Numbered from the stretch's first letter, positions 1-9,575 are shown. The stretch: DNA of 64,000 nucleotides from Aquisalinus flavus (GCF_022559625.1 NZ_CP042288.1:2924155-2988154), one strand, 5' to 3'. The notes: a model not told the origin generated them from the letters alone. Program-made: numbers and translations.

Positions 1-1
1 C

Positions 2-472
2 GAGAACGACATCTGCGCGTCAGTCTGGGCCGACTGGTGGGGGTTCAAGCTGGAAGCCTATGACGCGGTACCGGAAAACGCGGCACTTATCCACGCCCAG
101 CCGGGTGGGTGTACGATCATCCATTCGGACTCGGAGATGGGGATACAGCGCCTGAACCAGGAGACGGCAAAAGCGATGGCGGATGGCAACAATCTCGGTC
201 TCAACATCGCACCGGAAGAGGCGATCACCTGGATCACGGCAAATCCGGCGAGGGCCATGGGCATTCTCGAGGATACCGGCACGCTGGAAGCCGGCAAGAT
301 GGCCGATGTCGTGCTGTGGGACGGCGATCCGTTCTCCGTTTACACGAAAACCGACAAGGTTTTCATAGACGGCGCCTTGTTGTTCGACCGTCGCGATCCC
401 GAGATCAGCCCGCGGACCGATTTCGAAATCGGCCAACTGGATAACACGACAACCGGAGGGGCAGGACAATGA
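2..472 (+). CDS. Amidohydrolase family protein, C-terminal part (5' end outside the window)
   Basis: An open frame enters from the left edge without a start and encodes the last 156 residues of an imidazolonepropionase-type metal-dependent hydrolase. Residues 41-43 of the visible part read HSD, the usual site of the catalytic/metal-binding Asp. They are followed by the family's C-terminal signature: ITANPARAMGI, then LEAGKMADVVLWDGDPF. Such proteins hydrolyse cyclic amides or dipeptides, and relatives are often periplasmic; the substrate cannot be deduced here. The stop overlaps the next amidohydrolase start by four bases (ATGA), so the two are translationally coupled and may form one heteromeric enzyme. 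Confidence 0.9.
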   Translation, partial: ENDICASVWADWWGFKLEAYDAVPENAALIHAQPGGCTIIHSDSEMGIQRLNQETAKAMADGNNLGLNIAPEEAITWITANPARAMGILEDTGTLEAGKMADVVLWDGDPFSVYTKTDKVFIDGALLFDRRDPEISPRTDFEIGQLDNTTTGGAGQ

Positions 473-1797
473 GCATGCTTGCTGACATGAAAAAGCTGTT
501 TGCCGCAACCGCCAGCGTCCTTTGTGTCGCAGCGGTTATGACCGGCGTGGCGAAGGCCGAGCCGATCGCCATCATCAATGCCGAGATCCACCTCGCCGGT
601 CCGGCGGAGAATCCGCGCACGATCCGCAGCGGCTCGATCATCATCAATGATGGCCGCATCGTTGCGGTGGGCGCGAATGTCACCCCGCCAGGCGATGAAT
701 TCCGCATCATCGACGCCGGCGGAATGCCGGTAACACCAGGCCTGTTCGCGCCGGTCTCGGCCCTCGGGATCGAGGAAATCGGCGGCAATGACGAAGGCAA
801 TGATCGCCGCGCCGACAGCGATTTCCCGCTGTCTGCCTCGTTGAATGCGGAGGACGCGCTCAACACGTCGAGCTCGATCATTCCGATCAATGCCGCTGGC
901 GGCGTGACGCGCGCCTATACGACACCGGATCCGGGCGGCAAGCTGTTTGGCGGGTGCGGTATGGTCATCGACCTGTCGGGCAGTATCGACCCGGTGACCA
1001 GGTCCTGTGTCGCGCAGATGGTCGCCATGGGACAAGCCGGGGCGAATCGCGCCGGTGATACCAAGGCCGGGGCGATTGCCCTCCTGCGGTATTACCTCAA
1101 CGAGGCGAAGCGCTATTCGCAGGCACCTGAAGATTACCGCTACATGACGAATGTCAGCGAGCTGACGATACCGGATCTGGAGGCGCTCGTCCCCTATGTG
1201 AATGGCGAGAAGCCGCTGCTGGTCGAAGTCGAGAGCGCGCCGGATATCCGCCGCCTGATCGAGATGCAGCGGGAATTCGGCCTCGATCTCGTGCTGCTGT
1301 CAGCCCGCGAGGCGTGGATGGTTGCCGAGGAGCTGGCGCTTGCCGATATCCCGGTCATCATCAACCCGCTCGATAATCTGCCCGCGCGGTTCGAGGCAAT
1401 GGGCGCAACGCTGAGCAATGCCGCCCGCCTGCAGGAAAAGGGAGTACGCGTCGCTTTCTTCGACTCGGATATCGGGTACACGCACAATCTGCGCGCGATG
1501 ACCCAGCTCGCCGGCAATGCCGTTGCCTATGGCATGAGCCGTGAGGACGCACTTGCCGCGATCACGCTGAACCCGGCAATCATCTGGGGGCTGGAAGCAG
1601 AGCTTGGCACGATCCAGGCCGGCAAGACGGCCGATATCGTGATCTGGGATGGTGACCCTCTCGAGCTGACCTCGCGTCCGACAACGGTGATCATCGCCGG
1701 CGAGGAAGTCGACCGCACCACGCGCCAGAGCCTGCTGGCCCGGCGCTATCTCGACCTGTCTCGCAAGGACCTGCCGGTCGCCTATCAGGGGGAGTAA
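469..1797 (+). CDS. Exported amidohydrolase-like protein with degenerate metal site
   Basis: 442 residues. A signal peptide is visible (MKKLFAATASVLCVAAV... to AKAEP); an internal ATG at 487 gives a more typical signal-peptide start, but the ATGA overlap with the upstream gene supports 469. The fold signature is present at both ends: GGMPVTPGLFAP near residue 85 and the C-terminal LGTIQAGKTADIVIWDGDPLEL. Where catalytic relatives have PGLIDxHxH, this protein has PGLFAPVSALG, and HSD is replaced by FDSD. It may be a non-catalytic partner of the upstream gene product. The coding frame is intact, so this is not simple decay. Confidence 0.88.
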   Translation: MSMLADMKKLFAATASVLCVAAVMTGVAKAEPIAIINAEIHLAGPAENPRTIRSGSIIINDGRIVAVGANVTPPGDEFRIIDAGGMPVTPGLFAPVSALGIEEIGGNDEGNDRRADSDFPLSASLNAEDALNTSSSIIPINAAGGVTRAYTTPDPGGKLFGGCGMVIDLSGSIDPVTRSCVAQMVAMGQAGANRAGDTKAGAIALLRYYLNEAKRYSQAPEDYRYMTNVSELTIPDLEALVPYVNGEKPLLVEVESAPDIRRLIEMQREFGLDLVLLSAREAWMVAEELALADIPVIINPLDNLPARFEAMGATLSNAARLQEKGVRVAFFDSDIGYTHNLRAMTQLAGNAVAYGMSREDALAAITLNPAIIWGLEAELGTIQAGKTADIVIWDGDPLELTSRPTTVIIAGEEVDRTTRQSLLARRYLDLSRKDLPVAYQGE

Positions 1798-1823
1798 GCC
1801 TTCAGGGCAAGGCCGGGGGCAGG

Positions 1824-2138
1824 CTATTTCTTCTCGAGAAGCAGCTTGCCCTCGCGTTCGACCTTGCCGGTAATCGTCTCGGCGAGGGAGGCGAGCAGGC
1901 CTGGCAATGTCGCCACGATCCGGACATGGGCCGGGAAGACGTCGATTTCGCCGGTGATCGTCTGGCCCAGCCCCTTGGCGATGAAGGACAGTTTGTCGTC
2001 TTCCCAGCTCTCGGTGAACTTGAATATCATACCGCCGGTCATGGCGCCTTTCAGCTTGGCAAAGCCTTCCTCGATGCGGCGCCGGGCTTCTTCCTTGCCG
2101 AGATCGTGGGATAGCGTGATGGTGACGGGACGAGCCAT
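1824..2138 (-). CDS. Polyhydroxyalkanoic acid system family protein (PHA_gran_rgn-like)
   Basis: 104 residues with a GGAGG ribosome site eight bases before the ATG. The pattern matches the small PHA_gran_rgn family: the N-terminal ITLSHDLGKEEARRRIEEG, a central amphipathic beta region and the C-terminal alternating-charge helix with KLLLEKK. Family members are found beside poly-hydroxyalkanoate genes in some bacteria, but no phaC or phaA is in this window and the biochemical role is not known. It converges with the upstream amidohydrolase gene with a 26-base gap. Identification rests on residue pattern only. Confidence 0.7.
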   Translation of the reverse strand: MARPVTITLSHDLGKEEARRRIEEGFAKLKGAMTGGMIFKFTESWEDDKLSFIAKGLGQTITGEIDVFPAHVRIVATLPGLLASLAETITGKVEREGKLLLEKK

Positions 2139-2246
2139 GATAATTCCTCCGTTTCGCCTTCATATAGGGGGGCGGCCGCGACTTTTGCAGTATCCGGCAT
2201 GATGTTTCGGCAGGGGCCGCCGGGTGACCCCGCACCGCCCATGCCA

Positions 2247-3758
2247 TCACTGTGGTGGCAGGACCTGCTCGCCCAGCGCATCCTCGCCTTGCGCCCGGGT
2301 GTCCGCCACGGCGGTGTCGCCGGTGTCCTCAATGATGAAAGGCGGCTGTTCCGGGTTCGGAATGTTGTTCGTCAGTATATCGTCATATTCCCGGATCCGG
2401 CGGACATAGTGCACCGGCTCGTACCCACGGGCATAGCCGTGAGGCACGGTCGAATAGTACTGGCTCTTGGTCAGCAGCGGCAGCATGTCATCGATGACCC
2501 GCCATTTGTTCTTGTCCTGGCCCCGCCGGTCGGCGAGGCGGCGCGCGTCGAGGAGGTGACCATAGCCGACATTATAGGCAGCCATCGCCATCCACAGCCG
2601 GTCATACCCTGTCACTGCGTCAGGCAGGCGGTTGTAGAGTCGGTCCATGTAGTCGGCGCCGCCATAAATGCTCTGGACCGGATCAAGCCGGTTTTCCACG
2701 CCCAGCTCGCGGGCAGTCGGAAGCGTCAGCATCATCAGGCCGCGCACGCCTGTCGGGCTTCTCGCCTCGGGGTCCCAGTGAGATTCCTGATAGCCCTGGG
2801 CCGCAAGTAACGTCCAGTCGAGATTCCCCATGTCGGCCGCGTCGCGGAAATAATCTTCATAATCCGGCAGCCGCGTATCAATCCTCTTACGGAACGTTGT
2901 AATGTTCAAATAGTCAAAGTCGTCAAGATGGCCGAAGAACCGCTCGTCAAAATCTTCCAGCGTGCCGTCTTCATGCAATGACTGCATCCAGCCGGGAAGG
3001 AATTCCTGCAGGATCTCTGCCTCTGGCGCGATCAGCCAGGCAAGCTGCCGGTCTTCCTCACCGAGCGGAAAGGCAATGGCAAGGTCCGGATAGTCGAGAC
3101 GGGCGAGTGCAATAATGTGGGATTCGGCAAGCGTGCAGTCGATGGTCCCGCGGCTGACCTCTGTCAGCAAGGGCATGGCTGAGGTCACATCGCGGCGCTG
3201 CCAGAACGCCTGCTCTGCGCCACTCAGCTCGAACAAGAGTTCTTCGCCGCCCGATCCCTCGGTAACGGCAAACGAGACATTCTTAAGATCGTCCATTCCG
3301 GTTGGCAGGGAGCTGCCGCGCTTGCAGACTATCTGCGGCGTCACGGCCTTGTAGGCGGGCCCGTTAGCGGCTTGGGTGCCGGTCCGCTCGCGCCCGGTCA
3401 GGCCAGCGGCGGCAATATGGCCCTCATTGTTGTCAATTGCCTGCGTCAGGGCGCCGAGACTGTCATGGATTTCATAGCGTACGTCGAGACCCAGATCGTC
3501 CCCCAAGCGGCTGGTGAGGGCGTACTCATAGCCTGTGACCTGACCGTCGCGCTCGCGATAGGTCGCGGGTCCCCGGACGGTCAGAACGATCAGTTCAGAT
3601 GCGTTCCCGGCACCAATGTCTGCCCTGTCGCCGTCTCTGTCATCGTCATTGCCAAAAAGGAAAAAGCCAAGCGCGAGCGCGCCTGCGAGTAACGCTACGG
3701 CGATAAACCAGACAGACTTGCCTGCGATGATTGGTCGATGTCCTTGCGTATCTGCCAT
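2247..3758 (-). CDS. mltF: Membrane-bound lytic murein transglycosylase F
   Basis: 503 residues with the two-module MltF layout: one N-terminal membrane helix (about residues 14-36), a periplasmic solute-binding-like domain (about 55-290), and a lytic transglycosylase domain after about 300. The catalytic Glu is E325 in QGYQESHWDPEARSPTGVRG, followed by LMMLTLPTARELG and the MAAYNVGYGHLLDAR motif. It cleaves the glycan strands of peptidoglycan with formation of 1,6-anhydromuramic ends. The N-terminal domain of known MltF proteins regulates the active domain. The C-terminal tail beyond 470 is acidic and low-complexity. The gene stands alone. Confidence 0.93.
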   Translation of the reverse strand: MADTQGHRPIIAGKSVWFIAVALLAGALALGFFLFGNDDDRDGDRADIGAGNASELIVLTVRGPATYRERDGQVTGYEYALTSRLGDDLGLDVRYEIHDSLGALTQAIDNNEGHIAAAGLTGRERTGTQAANGPAYKAVTPQIVCKRGSSLPTGMDDLKNVSFAVTEGSGGEELLFELSGAEQAFWQRRDVTSAMPLLTEVSRGTIDCTLAESHIIALARLDYPDLAIAFPLGEEDRQLAWLIAPEAEILQEFLPGWMQSLHEDGTLEDFDERFFGHLDDFDYLNITTFRKRIDTRLPDYEDYFRDAADMGNLDWTLLAAQGYQESHWDPEARSPTGVRGLMMLTLPTARELGVENRLDPVQSIYGGADYMDRLYNRLPDAVTGYDRLWMAMAAYNVGYGHLLDARRLADRRGQDKNKWRVIDDMLPLLTKSQYYSTVPHGYARGYEPVHYVRRIREYDDILTNNIPNPEQPPFIIEDTGDTAVADTRAQGEDALGEQVLPPQ

Positions 3759-3910
3759 CCTGTCCTGACAACACTGTGCCGGAGTTAAGGTTCGCCGGCG
3801 TTCCCGGCACTGACGCCGTGCGGATTGACCGGCGTCGGGTGTGATTTTACCCTTTTCTAATCTTTCATCATTACTTTGCGCCTACTGGAAAGTGTGCTTT
3901 TTCAGGTGAA

Positions 3911-5725
3911 ATGTCTGTGAGTTGGGAGAGGTCTTTGACCTTGTTGTTCCGTCATCTGAAAAACTTCATGTGGCCGCCGGTGGAGGGCGATGATCACCTC
4001 AGCGCGGCGCGCAAGCGACTGCTGATCATCATGTCTGTCAGTGTCCTGCTTGCCGGCAATATCTCGAATGTCCTCGCCATCGAAGATGTTCTCAAACGTA
4101 ATACAGCGATCAGTACCTTCATTCTGATCGCGCCGTTTCTGTTCGTCATTCCACCCCTCATCCTGCGCCGAAAAGGGGCCAGCACCACGGCGACGGCACA
4201 TCTGTTCCTCACCCTTTTCACCTTTGCCAGCGCTCTCTCGGCCTATACCGGCGGCGGCTTCTTTTCCCTCGGGACATTCTATCTCGCCGCCGTGCCGCCG
4301 ATCGCGGTCCTGGCCATCGGACTGCGCGCCGGGCTCAGCTATCTTGCCGGGGTGTGCCTGCTGTATGGCTGCTTCTACTTCCTCCGCGACAGCCTCGCGC
4401 CCTACGACAACAATATCCAGCCAGAGGTTTTCCTGTACTGGAATTTCGTCGGGCTCAGCATCCTCGTCCTGGGCATCACCCTGTCGACCCTCGTCTATCA
4501 TTACGGCATGGCGGCCGCGACCAGCAGCCTGAGCCAGTCGCGCCAGGAGGCCCATTCCGGCAGCCGTGCCAAGACGGAATTCCTCGCCAATATGAGCCAT
4601 GAAATCCGCACACCACTCAATGGCGTCCTCGGCATGGCGCAGGCGCTGCAGAGCCGCCCCTTGGGGAGCGAGGAGCGGTCAATGGTCGATACGATCCAGG
4701 ATTCCGGCAATACGCTGCTTGCCATTCTCAATGACGTGCTTGACCTGTCCAAGATCGAGGCCGGGCGCACGCTGCTATCCCCGTCCGACGAGAATTTGCA
4801 CACGATTTTCCAGCGCACGCACGAGCTGTTCATGCCCCTGGCGCGCGAAAAGGGCCTGAAACTGGTCCTGAAGCTCCATCCCGATGTCCCCGAATGGGTC
4901 CATGTCGATGCGATCCGTATACGCCAGTGTATTTCCAATCTCGTCTCGAACGCGGTCAAGTTCACCGAGAAGGGCGGGGTTTCCGTCAAGGTTCTCGCCA
5001 AGCCGATGAAGGGGCGCGGCCAGGGCCACTTCATCACGGTCAGCGTGACCGATACCGGCATCGGTATCGAGGAAGAGAAGCTGGCGGGCCTGTTCCAGGC
5101 TTTCGCCCAGGCCGATGCGTCGATCTCGCGGCGCTATGGCGGCACCGGCCTTGGCCTGACGGTCGCGCGAAACCTGTCGCAGCAAATGGGTGGCGACATC
5201 ACAGTGGAATCGACGCCCCGCGTCGGCTCCCGCTTCGTCTTCACCTTTTTTGCCGAGCCCGCCGAGCAGAAACATGCCGCAGAACCGGACCCGACCGTCG
5301 CGGCAACGCGCGATCGCATTGACGGGGTCCGCGTGCTCGTGGTCGACGATCAGGCAGTCAACCGCAAGGTCGCCCGGATCTTCCTGGAGGAGGCCGGCGC
5401 CATTGTCACCGAGGCGGAAAATGGCCGCGAGGCGCTAGAAGTGCTCGAAACCGACCATGTCGACATCATGCTGCTTGACGTGCACATGCCGGTCATGGAC
5501 GGGATCGAGACGATCAAGCGTCTGCGTTCCGATACCCTTTCCGGCAAGGCCATGCCGGTGATTGCGCTCACCGCCGATGCGATGAGCGGCGCCGCCAACC
5601 GTCTTTTCGCTGTCGGCATGGACGGATATCTGTCCAAGCCGGTCGATCGCGTCGAAATGGTCCGTTCGATCCGCCGCGTCCTCAGCACGAGACGCGCCTC
5701 GGCAAAGACGCGCAAATCTGCTTGA
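3911..5725 (+). CDS. Hybrid sensor histidine kinase/response regulator
   Basis: 604 residues. The first 200 hold about six hydrophobic segments with no recognisable periplasmic sensor domain. A HisKA dimerisation helix follows with H230 in [18 protein letters not shown]. An HATPase_c domain has the N box (QCISNLVSNAVKFTEKG), DTGIGI and the GGTGLGL box. A C-terminal receiver has DD in VLVVDDQ, phospho-acceptor D523 in IMLLDVHMPVMDG, and K in LSKPVD. No output or HPt domain is present, so phosphate must pass to a protein encoded elsewhere. It is clearly paralogous to the kinase at 55.0-56.6 kb. Confidence 0.93.
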   Translation: MSVSWERSLTLLFRHLKNFMWPPVEGDDHLSAARKRLLIIMSVSVLLAGNISNVLAIEDVLKRNTAISTFILIAPFLFVIPPLILRRKGASTTATAHLFLTLFTFASALSAYTGGGFFSLGTFYLAAVPPIAVLAIGLRAGLSYLAGVCLLYGCFYFLRDSLAPYDNNIQPEVFLYWNFVGLSILVLGITLSTLVYHYGMAAATSSLSQSRQEAHSGSRAKTEFLANMSHEIRTPLNGVLGMAQALQSRPLGSEERSMVDTIQDSGNTLLAILNDVLDLSKIEAGRTLLSPSDENLHTIFQRTHELFMPLAREKGLKLVLKLHPDVPEWVHVDAIRIRQCISNLVSNAVKFTEKGGVSVKVLAKPMKGRGQGHFITVSVTDTGIGIEEEKLAGLFQAFAQADASISRRYGGTGLGLTVARNLSQQMGGDITVESTPRVGSRFVFTFFAEPAEQKHAAEPDPTVAATRDRIDGVRVLVVDDQAVNRKVARIFLEEAGAIVTEAENGREALEVLETDHVDIMLLDVHMPVMDGIETIKRLRSDTLSGKAMPVIALTADAMSGAANRLFAVGMDGYLSKPVDRVEMVRSIRRVLSTRRASAKTRKSA

Positions 5726-5807
5726 GCCTGCCTGCCGTCCGCCGCTTTTGCTAGCCATGCGCCCGTGACGATCTATGTTTCCTGTCAACGGTAACGGGAG
5801 ACGCACT

Positions 5808-7094
5808 ATGACCGGAAAAAAACCAGGATCTTCAGCAACCAACCCGCCGGGACCGTCCCGCCGCGCGTTCCTGAAAGGCGCCGCGGGTGGCGCAATGGCT
5901 GCGCCGTTGATTGCGGGCACCGCGGCGGCGGAGGTGATCCGCTCCAATGGCGTCCAGCCTGCCGGCACCGTCCTGCCAGACCGGGCTGTCGGCCGGCCCT
6001 TCCCGGCAGGGTTCTCCTTCCCGGAACAGGCTGTAACCATCCCCAATGATGGCCGGCGCGTCGGCTATGCCGTCGTCGGTCTCGGGTCGTTTGCGCTGAA
6101 CCAGATGATCCCGGCGCTGATGGGCACCGATCATTGCCAGCTTACCGCTGTCGTCACCGGCAATCCGGAAAAAGGTGCCGGCATCGCCCGCACCTACGGC
6201 CTGCCGCAAGATGCCATCTATTCCTATGAGCGGTTCGACGAAATCGCCAATGATGACCGGGTCGATGTCGTCTATATCGTCCTGCCGACGGGCCTGCACG
6301 CGGAATGGACGAAGAAGGCCTTCGCCGCGGGCAAGCATGTGCTGGTCGAGAAATGCATGGCGACATCGCCGGCCGAATGCGAGGAGATGATCGCCGCCTC
6401 CGAGGCCGCGAACAGGAAGTTGATGGTCGCCTATCGCGTCCATTTCGAGCCCTACAACATGAAGGCGAAAGAGCTGATCCGCGGCGGCGAGATCGGCATG
6501 CCGCGCATGTTGCACACGACCAATCACCGCGTCGCCGACCTGTCCCGTCCGAGCGATGTCTGGCGGCTCGACCGGTCACTGGCAGGGGGCGGGGCGCTGC
6601 CGGATTATGGCATCTACGGGCTCAACGGGATGCAATACTTCCTCGGCGAGCAGCCGGTCGAGGTCTCCGCCCGGATCACGACGCCTGCGGATGATCCCCG
6701 CTTCCTCGAGGTCGAGGATCACGTGTCGGCGCTCCTGACGTTTCCGTCCGGCGCCATGGGCAATCTGTCGACGAGCTACAATACCGAGAACTCGAACACG
6801 ATCGAGGTATACGGAACGCAAGGCCGCGTCTCCATGGATCCGGCGACCTTTTATGGCGGCAATACGCTGACCCTGCGTCAAGGCCGCTCGACGGACCGGC
6901 TCGATCCCGGCGACAGCAGCGTGCAGTTCGCGGCACAGCTTGATCACATGGCCAGCGCGGTGCTGGAAGATACGCCGATCCTGACACCGGGCGAGATGGG
7001 CCTGCGCGACTGCCGCATCATCGAGGCGATCTACACCTCCGCCAGGGAGGGCCGTCCGGTGAAACTCAGCCCCGACGCAACCATGATGGAGTAA
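5808..7094 (+). CDS. Tat-exported Gfo/Idh/MocA oxidoreductase, glucose-fructose oxidoreductase-like
   Basis: 428 residues from the ATG at 5808, which has GGGAGA six bases upstream; an in-frame ATG at 5775 has no ribosome site. The N-terminus carries a twin-arginine signal (SRRAFLKGAAGG... to TAAAEV). The Rossmann motif is GLGSFALNQMIPAL. The body resembles Zymomonas glucose-fructose oxidoreductase: AGGGALPDYGIYGLNGMQYF, VEVEDHVSALL and QFAAQLDHMA. The conserved EKP of the family is EKC here, keeping the catalytic Lys. Such periplasmic enzymes hold NADP(H) tightly and oxidise one sugar while reducing another. It lies four bases before a quinone oxidoreductase gene, likely one operon. Confidence 0.9.
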   Translation: MTGKKPGSSATNPPGPSRRAFLKGAAGGAMAAPLIAGTAAAEVIRSNGVQPAGTVLPDRAVGRPFPAGFSFPEQAVTIPNDGRRVGYAVVGLGSFALNQMIPALMGTDHCQLTAVVTGNPEKGAGIARTYGLPQDAIYSYERFDEIANDDRVDVVYIVLPTGLHAEWTKKAFAAGKHVLVEKCMATSPAECEEMIAASEAANRKLMVAYRVHFEPYNMKAKELIRGGEIGMPRMLHTTNHRVADLSRPSDVWRLDRSLAGGGALPDYGIYGLNGMQYFLGEQPVEVSARITTPADDPRFLEVEDHVSALLTFPSGAMGNLSTSYNTENSNTIEVYGTQGRVSMDPATFYGGNTLTLRQGRSTDRLDPGDSSVQFAAQLDHMASAVLEDTPILTPGEMGLRDCRIIEAIYTSAREGRPVKLSPDATMME

Positions 7095-7098
7095 CCCC

Positions 7099-8127
7099 AT
7101 GAAAGCGATGAAGCTCGACGCCTATGACGGCAAGGCGCCGTTCGAGGCATTCGACAAGCCTGACGCAGAGCCTGGCCCGAACGAGGTCGCGATCATTGTC
7201 GAAGCGTCGAGCGTCAATCCGGTTGACCTGAAGATCCGTCAGGGTGCGGCGCCGGTCGGGCCGGATGCGCCGCGGGTGCTTGGCTGCGATGTTGCGGGCG
7301 AGATCGCCGCTGTCGGCGAGGCCGTGAAGGGCTTCAGGAAAGGCGAGGCGGTCTATGGCTGCGCCGGTGGGGTGAAGGGACGCGATGGTGCGTATTCGCA
7401 GCGCATGGTCTGCGATGCCCGCCTCGTCGCCCACAAGCCGGAGAGCCTCTCCTGCCGCGAGGCGGCGGCGTTGCCGCTTGTCGCGATCACGGCATGGGAG
7501 GCACTGGTGGACAGGGCGAAAGTCCAGCCCGGTGAGCGCGTGCTGGTTCATGGCGGTGCCGGCGGCGTTGGCCATATTGGCGTCCAGCTCGCCCGCGCCA
7601 TGGGCGCGATCGTGCATACCACCGTCTCCTCGAAGGAGAAGGCGGCTATCGCCTATGATCTGGGGGCGGAACGAGCGATCAATTACAGGGAAAAGTCCGT
7701 AAACGACTATATCGACGAGGAAACCGGTGGTGAAGGCTATGACGTCGTGTTCGATACGATCGGCGGCCCGCACCTGGAAAAATCCCTGCAGGCGGTGAAA
7801 GTCAACGGACGCATCGTGACGACGGTCGGTGGCGGTGCCTCTCCCGATCTCGGCCCGCTGCATATGAAGAACGCCCGTCTCGACGTGGTGCTGATGCTGA
7901 TCCCGATGCTGTACGATCAGGATCTCGACCTGCATGGCCGGATCCTGACACGCCTCGCGCGGATGATCGAGAGCGGCTCCATCAAGCCGCTGATCGACGA
8001 GCGCCGATTCGGGCTGGAAGATGTCGGCGCCGCCCATGAGTACCTCGATTCAGGCGATGCCATCGGCAAGATCGTCATCGATATCGGCGAGAACGCCGAT
8101 GCCAGGCCGTTCCCGCCATTACGGTGA
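7099..8127 (+). CDS. Zinc-independent quinone oxidoreductase (MDR superfamily)
   Basis: 342 residues of the medium-chain dehydrogenase/reductase superfamily. The GroES-like N-terminal half contains SSVNPVDLKIRQG and LGCDVAGEIAAVG. The nucleotide-binding motif is VLVHGGAGGVGHIGVQLA. The cysteine and histidine ligands for catalytic and structural zinc are absent, which places it with quinone oxidoreductase/enoyl-reductase types that use NADPH. A GGAG site precedes the ATG and the gene follows the sugar oxidoreductase after four bases. It might recycle or detoxify a product of the upstream enzyme, but that enzyme is exported and this one is cytoplasmic, so the link may be only transcriptional. 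Confidence 0.88.
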   Translation: MKAMKLDAYDGKAPFEAFDKPDAEPGPNEVAIIVEASSVNPVDLKIRQGAAPVGPDAPRVLGCDVAGEIAAVGEAVKGFRKGEAVYGCAGGVKGRDGAYSQRMVCDARLVAHKPESLSCREAAALPLVAITAWEALVDRAKVQPGERVLVHGGAGGVGHIGVQLARAMGAIVHTTVSSKEKAAIAYDLGAERAINYREKSVNDYIDEETGGEGYDVVFDTIGGPHLEKSLQAVKVNGRIVTTVGGGASPDLGPLHMKNARLDVVLMLIPMLYDQDLDLHGRILTRLARMIESGSIKPLIDERRFGLEDVGAAHEYLDSGDAIGKIVIDIGENADARPFPPLR

Positions 8128-8216
8128 GGCGGGGTCGAAGAGGGGGCGCTTGACCGCCTTATCGCGGCAACGGTAGCGTCACCAGAGACAGGCGAGGACA
8201 GGACGGCAAGGGCAGG

Positions 8217-9575
8217 ATGAAGACGCTTATCCATTTGGCTTTGGCTATTGTGGCTGTTGCAGCCCTTGTCGCTGCCCCGGGGGCCAAGGCGCAGGATGAC
8301 GCGCCGGTTGAGCTGACCGCCGAGGAGGATCATCGCCGCATGCTCGACCTGCTCGGGCTGGAGGCGCTGCGCCCCGGTCGCAACGGCATGGACCCGGAAG
8401 CTGACAACTATGCCAATTACGACGAGGCGACATCCAATCCGTACCCGGACTTGCCGCCGCTCATGATCACCGACGCTGGCGATACGGTCACGACGCCTGC
8501 GATATGGGAAGATGTACGGCGGCCCGAACTGATCGATCTCTTCAGCAGCGAAATCTACGGCTACGCGCCGGAGGCCACGCCATCGGTCACATGGGAAGTG
8601 GTATCCGAGCACGAGGAGATGGTGGCCGGCGTGCCGGCGATTATCCGCGACTATGCCGGGCGCGTCGACAACCGTGCCTGGCCGGCAATCGACGTCACGA
8701 TCGACATGACCCTGACACTTCCGGCGGACGCAGACGGCCCGGTGCCTGCCATCGTCAGCTTCGTTTTCCGTTTTCCAGCGGACTTCCAGCCGCCAGCCGG
8801 ATGGGAGCCGCCCAGCCCGTCCGCGACGGAACGAATCCTCTCGCGCGGCTGGGCCCATGCCGAACTCGTGCCGACAACGGTGCAGGCCGACAATGGCGCC
8901 GGGTTGACGAGCGGCATCATCGGCCTCGTCAACAAGGGCCAGCCGCGTGACGCTGACGACTGGGGCGCGCTCAGGGCCTGGGCCTGGGGCGCGAGCCGGG
9001 TGCTCGATGCGTTCGAGACGATGGACGAGATCGACGCGAGCCGCGTCGCCATTGAGGGTCTGTCACGCTATGGCAAGGCGGCGCTCGTCACCATGGCCTA
9101 TGACGAGCGTTTCGCCGCCGCCTTTTCCGGGTCATCCGGCGAAGCGGGGGCCTCGCTCTATCGCCGTGACAATGGCGAGGTGCTGGAAAATGTCGCCTCC
9201 TCCGGCGAGTATCACTGGATGGCCGGGAACTTCCTGAGATACGCCGCCGATCCGCTCGGCTGGGACGATCTGCCAATCGATGCCCATTCGCTGGTCGCCC
9301 TGTCTGCCCCACGCCCGCTTTTCGTCGGTACCGGCAAGGCGGAAGAGGGCGATGCCTGGGTCGATCCGGTTGGTATCTTCATGGCGACGAAGGCGGCGAG
9401 CCCGGCCTGGGAGCTCTACGGCGCTGGCTCGATGCCCGATATCGATTTCCCGGGCGAGAAGGTCGAGGTCGGCGAGGGCGCCATCGTCTTCCGCCAGCAG
9501 GAGGGCGGCCATTCCAACCATCTCAACTGGGAGAGTTTTCTCGACTTTGCCGAGCGGGAATGGATCGCTCGCTGA
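8217..9575 (+). CDS. Secreted glucuronoyl-esterase-like alpha/beta hydrolase (CE15-type)
   Basis: 452 residues with a cleavable signal peptide (AALVAAPGAKAQDD). The nucleophile elbow is GLSRYGKAALVTMAYDERF, matching the G-x-S-R-x-G-K-x-A signature of carbohydrate esterase family 15. The candidate histidine lies in GGHSNHLNWESFLDF near the C-terminus, and an acidic residue may come from GSSGEAGAS. CE15 enzymes cleave ester bonds between glucuronic acid of xylan and lignin alcohols; some marine members act on other substrates. The GH5 enzyme at 32.6 kb is the only other clear polysaccharide enzyme nearby. The gene has its own AGGG ribosome site. Confidence 0.85.
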   Translation: MKTLIHLALAIVAVAALVAAPGAKAQDDAPVELTAEEDHRRMLDLLGLEALRPGRNGMDPEADNYANYDEATSNPYPDLPPLMITDAGDTVTTPAIWEDVRRPELIDLFSSEIYGYAPEATPSVTWEVVSEHEEMVAGVPAIIRDYAGRVDNRAWPAIDVTIDMTLTLPADADGPVPAIVSFVFRFPADFQPPAGWEPPSPSATERILSRGWAHAELVPTTVQADNGAGLTSGIIGLVNKGQPRDADDWGALRAWAWGASRVLDAFETMDEIDASRVAIEGLSRYGKAALVTMAYDERFAAAFSGSSGEAGASLYRRDNGEVLENVASSGEYHWMAGNFLRYAADPLGWDDLPIDAHSLVALSAPRPLFVGTGKAEEGDAWVDPVGIFMATKAASPAWELYGAGSMPDIDFPGEKVEVGEGAIVFRQQEGGHSNHLNWESFLDFAEREWIAR

